Assembly: GCA_023429845.1 (NCBI GenBank)
Contig: JAEZCY010000149.1
Span: 1 to 9,191 of the forward strand
Length of the DNA stretch: 9,191 nucleotides
Direction of reading: 5' to 3'
Origin: Acidobacteriota bacterium
GTDB lineage: Bacteria; Acidobacteriota; Vicinamibacteria; Vicinamibacterales; Vicinamibacteraceae
Made by a program: the position numbers and the translations under genes. Below are positions 5,547 to 9,191 of this stretch, piece by piece. The stretch's first letter is position 1. Each line of letters begins with the position of its first letter. The notes beneath the pieces were generated by a model, which searched no databases, was not told where the DNA came from, and worked only from the letters and a program-made list of their open reading frames with translations.

Positions 5547-5561
5547 TGGCACCGCCCTTGC
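5547..5561 (+). promoter_or_regulatory. Sigma54-type promoter upstream of pilM
   Basis: Seen: TGGCAC, 5 bp, TTGC, with the key GG and GC exactly 10 bp apart (GG at 5548-5549, GC at 5560-5561), which matches the known RpoN -24/-12 consensus. The start would fall near 5572, with a leader of about 65 nt before pilM. RpoN control of type IV pilus genes is known in other bacteria, notably for pilA. No competing sigma70 promoter was found for pilM. Confidence 0.65.
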
Positions 5562-5636
5562 CTATTGCTGAGGCGCTTACGAAGTTGACGCCGAGCATGT
5601 CGCCCGGTCCTCCAACTCGTTCCGCACCGAGGTGAG

Positions 5637-6704
5637 GTGGGCGTGCTCTTCCGCAAGCAGAAACCCGTCGTCGGACTCGATATCGGGTCGAGCGCCATCA
5701 AGGCGGTCGAACTGAAGGCCTCGGGCAAGGCCTGGAAGGTCAACGCGTTCGGAATCGAGCCCCTTCCGCCCGACGCCATCGTCGATGGCGCCATCATCGA
5801 CGGCACCGCCGTCGCCGATGCCATCCGCCGCCTGTTCGATCGGCTCGGCATCAAGAACAAGGAAGTCGCCGCCTCGTTGTCAGGCAACGCGGTCATCGTC
5901 AAGAAGATCACGCTGCCGGCGATGACCGACGCCGAACTGGCGACGTCCATCACCTGGGAAGCCGAGCAGTACATCCCGTTCGACATTCAGGACGTCAACC
6001 TGGACTACCAGGTGCTGAGCCGCCCGCCGAAGGGCACGACCGCCGGCACGATGGACGTCCTGCTCGTCGCTGCGAAAAAGGAAACCATCGCCGATTACAC
6101 CGGCGTGATCGCCCAGGCCGGACGCGTCCCCGCCATCGTCGACGTCGACGCGTTCGCGCTCCAGAACGCGTACGAGGTCAACTACGGCGCTCGTGACGCC
6201 ATCGTCGCCCTGCTGAACATTGGCGCCAGCGCCATCAACATCAACATCGTCCGCGGCGCCCAGTCGCTGTTCACCCGCGACGTGCCGATCGGCGGCAACG
6301 CCTACACCGAAGCGCTGCAGAAGGACTTCCAGATCCCGCACGAAAGCGCCGACCTGCTCAAGCGCGGGTATCCGGCCGAGGGGCTGGACCCCACACAGAC
6401 CGGCCCGAGCCTGCAAATGGTCACCGAAGCCATCCTGCTCGAAGTCCAGAAGACGCTCGACTTCTTCCGCGGCACCACGGGGGCCGACCACATCGACCTG
6501 CTCCTGGTGACCGGAGGCGGCGCGCAAGTCACCGGCCTGGTGGAGGCGCTCCAGGATCGGCTCGGTCTGACCGTCGAGTTCCTCGACCCCTTCAAGACCG
6601 TCGGCTTCGATGCCATGAAGTTCGGCGTCCCGGTGCTGTCGGAAGCGGCCGCTGCCGCCACCGTCGCCGTGGGCCTCGCGCTGCGCAGGACGGGGGACCG
6701 ATGA
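5637..6704 (+). CDS. pilM: Type IV pilus assembly protein PilM
   Basis: Cytoplasmic, actin/FtsA-like ATP-binding protein that binds the N-terminal tail of PilN and links the cytoplasmic motors to the alignment complex. The 355-residue product has the phosphate-1 motif GLDIGSSAIKAVEL at residues 13-26, AAEQYIPFDI-type sequence (WEAEQYIPFDI at 107-117), the phosphate-2 motif LLNIGASAININIVRG at 192-207 and the adenosine motif LLLVTGGGAQVTGL at 288-301. The GTG at 5637 gives MGVLFRKQKP. A second GTG at 5643 is equally plausible, because GAGG at 5634-5637 lies 5 nt before it and the product would start MLFRKQKP, closer to typical PilM. Its stop overlaps the pilN start by ATGA. It is the first gene of the pil operon behind the sigma54 motif. 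Confidence 0.95.
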   Translation: MGVLFRKQKPVVGLDIGSSAIKAVELKASGKAWKVNAFGIEPLPPDAIVDGAIIDGTAVADAIRRLFDRLGIKNKEVAASLSGNAVIVKKITLPAMTDAELATSITWEAEQYIPFDIQDVNLDYQVLSRPPKGTTAGTMDVLLVAAKKETIADYTGVIAQAGRVPAIVDVDAFALQNAYEVNYGARDAIVALLNIGASAININIVRGAQSLFTRDVPIGGNAYTEALQKDFQIPHESADLLKRGYPAEGLDPTQTGPSLQMVTEAILLEVQKTLDFFRGTTGADHIDLLLVTGGGAQVTGLVEALQDRLGLTVEFLDPFKTVGFDAMKFGVPVLSEAAAAATVAVGLALRRTGDR

Positions 6705-7327
6705 TCCGCGTCAACCTTCTCGCCACCGAACAGGCGCGCGTCAAGACGCCGGCGTTCTCCGGCCTCAGCGCCAACAAGGTGCACATCCTCGGGGCGATCG
6801 CGGTGCTGGCCGCCCTCGCCATCGCGGGGTATCGCCACCTCGACCTGCAGTCGCAGCAGACCCACGCGGACCTGCAGCTGCAGCAGGCCAAGGCCGAGGA
6901 ACAGCGCCTCAAGGCGGTCACCGAGGAACTGGCCCGCTTCGAGACGCAGACGGCCCTGCTGCAGCAGAGGGTCGCGCTGATCGAACAACTCCGGAAGGGG
7001 CAGCGCTCGCCCGTCACGCTGCTCGACCAGGTGAGCAAGGGGCTGCCCGACCGGCTGTGGCTCACGGAGATGAAGCAGGCCGGAGCCGACGTCACGCTCG
7101 AAGGGCGCACCACCACCCTGACCGCGCTGTCGGATCTGATCGGCAACCTCGAGGCCTCTGGCGCGTTTCGCAAGCCCGTCGAAATCGTCAACAGCGAGGT
7201 CGAGCAGAACAAGGACGGCGACATCGTGAAGTTCCTCGTGAAGGCCCACTTCCCGATGGGCGCCATCGACACCCCCGCTGCGGCGGCCCCCGCCCGTCCC
7301 GGCCGCGCCGCGGCAGCCCGTCGCTGA
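6701..7327 (+). CDS. pilN: Type IV pilus assembly protein PilN
   Basis: Bitopic inner-membrane protein that pairs with PilO and docks onto PilM through its short cytoplasmic N terminus. The 208-residue product begins MIRVNLLATE, matching the conserved INLLP-type PilM-binding motif. One transmembrane helix lies at about 27-44, a Gln/Glu-rich coiled coil at about 47-99, and the ferredoxin-like domain at about 105-186, including the LPDRLWLTEM stretch at 115-124. After the fold comes a Pro/Ala/Arg-rich tail (about 188-208, ending AAAARR) that is not part of the usual domain. The ATG overlaps the pilM stop by 4 bp; pilO starts 11 bp after the stop. Confidence 0.93.
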   Translation: MIRVNLLATEQARVKTPAFSGLSANKVHILGAIAVLAALAIAGYRHLDLQSQQTHADLQLQQAKAEEQRLKAVTEELARFETQTALLQQRVALIEQLRKGQRSPVTLLDQVSKGLPDRLWLTEMKQAGADVTLEGRTTTLTALSDLIGNLEASGAFRKPVEIVNSEVEQNKDGDIVKFLVKAHFPMGAIDTPAAAAPARPGRAAAARR

Positions 7328-7338
7328 GGAGCATGGCC

Positions 7339-7992
7339 ATGGATCTCGGACTCAACAAGATGCCGTGGTGGGGCCAGCTGGCCCTGTACGTCGCCCTCGG
7401 CGCCGGCGCGGTTGCGACCCACCACTACATGTACGCCGTCGATCTGCAGGCGGCGGTCGAACGGACCCACGCCGAGCGCCGCACGATCGAAACCGGCATC
7501 GCGCGCGCCCGTGTCGAGGAGCGGCGGCTGCCCGAGTTCCGCGCGCGCGTCTCGGAACTCAATGCACGTCTGGCGGCCCTCAAGAACGTGCTGCCGGAAC
7601 AGAAGGACGTCGGCGATCTGCTCCGACGCATCCAGACGCTCGCCACGCAGTCGAGCCTGACCATCCGAGGCTTCAAGCCCCAGGCCGTGGCCACCCGTGA
7701 ACAGCACGCCGAGTGGCCGATATCCCTCGAACTCGAGGGCACGTACCACGACCTCGGGGGCTTCTTCGACAAGGTGAGCCGCATGCCGCGGATCATCAAC
7801 ATCTCCGGCATCCAGATCAGCGCCTTCAAGGGCGACAGGGCCGCCGCCTCGTCGGCGACCGTGGACGCCCGGTGCACGGTCACGACGTTCGTCCTTTCCG
7901 AGCCCGCTCCCGAAGAGCCCGCGGACCCGCGCAGACCCGCCGCGCGTCGGCCCGGCGCCGCCGGAGCCCGCCCTCCCGTGGCCGCTCGCTGA
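7339..7992 (+). CDS. pilO: Type IV pilus assembly protein PilO
   Basis: Inner-membrane partner of PilN; the pair forms the periplasmic bridge to PilP and the secretin. From the ATG at 7339 the product is 217 residues: a short N terminus, a transmembrane helix at about 12-30, a coiled coil at about 35-85, and the PilO periplasmic domain at about 88-188, with LPEQKDVGDLLRRIQ at 85-99 and YHDLGGFFDKVSRMPRIINI at 136-155. This start is preferred to the ATG at 7333 because GAGGAG (7326-7331) is 7 nt from it but only 1 nt from the other; the choice adds or removes two residues. A basic Pro/Arg/Ala-rich tail (about 189-217) extends beyond the domain. pilP follows within 10 bp. Confidence 0.93.
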   Translation: MDLGLNKMPWWGQLALYVALGAGAVATHHYMYAVDLQAAVERTHAERRTIETGIARARVEERRLPEFRARVSELNARLAALKNVLPEQKDVGDLLRRIQTLATQSSLTIRGFKPQAVATREQHAEWPISLELEGTYHDLGGFFDKVSRMPRIINISGIQISAFKGDRAAASSATVDARCTVTTFVLSEPAPEEPADPRRPAARRPGAAGARPPVAAR

Positions 7993-8002
7993 GGTGCCCG
8001 CC

Positions 8003-8518
8003 ATGCTTCGACACACTCGCATCCCGTTCGTGCTCGCCGTGGCGCTCGTCACCGCACAGGGCGCCAGCGCCGCCGACAAGGCGCCACCGGCCGTCGCCTC
8101 GAGCAAACCGCCGGTCACTGCCGACCGCGCAGCCGTGCCGGCCGCCGACGCCGCGTCGCGGCCGGAAGCCCGCGCTGCCTACGACCGGAACGGCCGTCGC
8201 GCTCCGTTCGTCAGCCTCCTGTCGCGCGGCGGAACGCGGCTGCCTTCGGGCGGCCGCCCGGTCGGCGTGACAGGACTGCTCATCAGCGAGCTGAGCGTGC
8301 GCGGCGTGATGCGCACGGACGGCAAGCTGCTCGCCATCGTGCAGGCGCCCGACAACAAGACCTACTCCGTACACCCCGGCGACGCGCTGTTTGACGGCAC
8401 CGTGAAAGTCGTCGCCAGCGACGCCGTGATCTTCCTGCAGCGGGTGGACGACCCGCTGTCTCCCGTGAAGCAGCGGGAGATTCGCAAGACCCTGAGGACT
8501 TCCGAGGAGAACCGATGA
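8003..8518 (+). CDS. pilP: Type IV pilus assembly protein PilP
   Basis: Periplasmic protein that links the PilN-PilO pair to the N-terminal domains of the secretin PilQ. The 171-residue product has a signal peptide (hydrophobic core at about 7-20, probable cleavage after ASA at 21-23), a disordered Ala/Pro-rich linker to about residue 57, the family motif YDRNGRRAPFVSL at 60-72 and the beta-sandwich domain at about 88-150, including PDNKTYSVHPGD at 116-127. The ATG at 8003 is chosen because GAGGTG (7991-7996) is 6 nt upstream; a GTG at 7994 would overlap that site. The protein contains no cysteine, so it lacks the lipobox that anchors PilP in Pseudomonas, Neisseria and Myxococcus. Its stop overlaps the pilQ start by ATGA. 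Confidence 0.92.
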   Translation: MLRHTRIPFVLAVALVTAQGASAADKAPPAVASSKPPVTADRAAVPAADAASRPEARAAYDRNGRRAPFVSLLSRGGTRLPSGGRPVGVTGLLISELSVRGVMRTDGKLLAIVQAPDNKTYSVHPGDALFDGTVKVVASDAVIFLQRVDDPLSPVKQREIRKTLRTSEENR

Positions 8519-9191
8519 TGCGCCCGCGCACGCCGATCCTCGCGACTCTCACGGCGATCCTTGCCGTCGGCGCGCCCGCCTGGGCGCTGACGGCAGGGCC
8601 GACCCGTGGAGCGCGTGCGATCCCGCAGCAGGTCCAGGATGGACAGCGCCTGGTGATCGACACGCCGCACCGCGTGTCACCACTGTTCACCGCGTGGATG
8701 CAGGCGCCGCAGGCCGGGCCTGCCGACGCCGGCGCCGCCCGTACGCTCTCGACCATCGACACCACACGGCAGGACGGCGACGTCCTGATCGCACTCGGAG
8801 GCGACGGCAAGCTGACCGCGTCGGCCGTGCAGGTGCCCGACGCGCAGCCGGCGCGCCTGGTGCTCGACTTCGCCGGCGTGTCGCCGAAAGTCGCCACGTC
8901 GACCGCCGTGAACGCCGGCCTCGTACGCCGCGTGCGGGTGTCGACGTTCAGTGCGACGCCGCTGGTCACGCGGGTCGTGGTCGACCTCAGGGGGACCTTC
9001 CTCTACAAGGTCCGCCCGGCGGCCGATGGCGCCGGTCTCGTCGTCACGATCGGCGATCCCTCGCAGCGGGCGCGCCGCGACGATGAGGCACAGAGCCGCG
9101 CATTCGCGACGGCCCGTGCGGCCGCGCCAGCATCCGTACCAGCGGCCGCGTCGCCCGCCAAGACACCGGCTCCGGCGGCCGCGTCCGTACC
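8515..9191 (+). CDS. pilQ: Type IV pilus secretin PilQ, N-terminal part (cut by window end)
   Basis: Outer-membrane secretin through which the pilus exits. The frame is open to the end of the window: 225 complete codons plus two bases. Residues 1-24 look like a signal peptide (hydrophobic 8-20, probable cleavage after AWA at 22-24). An AMIN domain, which binds peptidoglycan in PilQ proteins, spans about 79-182, with ARLVLDFAGV at 113-122, a RVRVSTFS strand at 139-146 and RVVVDLRG at 153-160. It is followed by an Ala/Pro-rich linker from about 196. The secretin core is outside the window, so the name rests on the AMIN domain, the signal peptide and the pilMNOP context. GAGGAG at 8504-8509 serves the ATG at 8515 (ATGA overlap) or the next codon, ATG at 8518. 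Confidence 0.88.
   Translation, partial: MMRPRTPILATLTAILAVGAPAWALTAGPTRGARAIPQQVQDGQRLVIDTPHRVSPLFTAWMQAPQAGPADAGAARTLSTIDTTRQDGDVLIALGGDGKLTASAVQVPDAQPARLVLDFAGVSPKVATSTAVNAGLVRRVRVSTFSATPLVTRVVVDLRGTFLYKVRPAADGAGLVVTIGDPSQRARRDDEAQSRAFATARAAAPASVPAAASPAKTPAPAAASV

Larger units (their letters stand above)
5293..5636. other. Divergent intergenic spacer between rplM and pilM
   Basis: This 344-bp stretch has no convincing gene. On the minus strand it holds the rplM promoter and short leader. On the plus strand it holds a sigma54-type motif and a candidate upstream activator repeat for pilM. It also contains GGCCGG (5376-5381) and CCGGCC (5391-5396) arms upstream of the rplM -35 box, of unknown meaning. 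Its base composition looks less GC-rich than the flanking genes, as expected of regulatory DNA. Confidence 0.7.

Noticed and set aside
5302..5598. A 98-codon minus-strand reading frame in the rplM-pilM spacer, Cys-rich, with a GGAGG 10 nt before its ATG
   Set aside because: It runs through the rplM -35, -10 and leader, is antisense to the pilM promoter motif, has weaker GC bias at third positions than its neighbours, and resembles no family I know. Chance is the better explanation, though a small-protein search could settle it.
6592..8118. Very long minus-strand open frame opposite pilM-pilP (508 codons)
   Set aside because: It crosses four well-supported pil genes on the opposite strand and has low-complexity Arg/Ser/Ala content typical of antisense frames in high-GC DNA.

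Overview
The window is GC-rich bacterial chromosome with two divergent gene clusters. It most resembles an acidobacterium (Vicinamibacteria/Luteitalea-like). That is a guess from GC content, protein style and a diderm pilMNOPQ operon beside a ribosomal cluster; a myxobacterial or gemmatimonad source is not excluded. No RNA genes, CRISPR arrays, insertion sequences or phage genes were seen. This is core housekeeping DNA, and I find no convincing new defence or mobile system.

Minus-strand half (31-5292, reading right to left): rplM (L13), rpsI (S9), rpsB (S2), tsf (EF-Ts), then a clear intrinsic terminator, then pyrH (UMP kinase), frr (ribosome recycling factor) and an L-asparaginase translationally overlapped with frr. 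rplM-rpsI is driven by an excellent sigma70-type promoter (TTGACA, 18 bp, TATCAT). The intergenic gaps carry strong inverted repeats: two between rpsI and rpsB, two between rpsB and tsf (one terminator-like), and a terminator between tsf and pyrH. pyrH has a TATAAT box so close to its ATG that its mRNA may be leaderless. The cluster makes ribosomal proteins and translation factors; pyrH and frr are common companions, while asparaginase is an unusual last member.

Divergent spacer (5293-5636): holds the sigma70-type promoter on the minus strand and, on the plus strand, a perfect-spacing sigma54 motif (TGGCAC-N5-TTGC) about 75 bp upstream of pilM. An inverted repeat about 108 bp upstream of the predicted start site could be an activator site.

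Plus-strand half (5637-9191): pilM, pilN, pilO, pilP and the 5' part of pilQ. These encode the type IV pilus alignment complex: cytoplasmic actin-like PilM, inner-membrane PilN and PilO, periplasmic PilP, and the outer-membrane secretin PilQ, which is cut by the window end after its AMIN domain. Genes overlap or abut, as in a single operon. Oddities are basic Pro/Ala/Arg-rich tails on both PilN and PilO, and a PilP without a lipobox cysteine.
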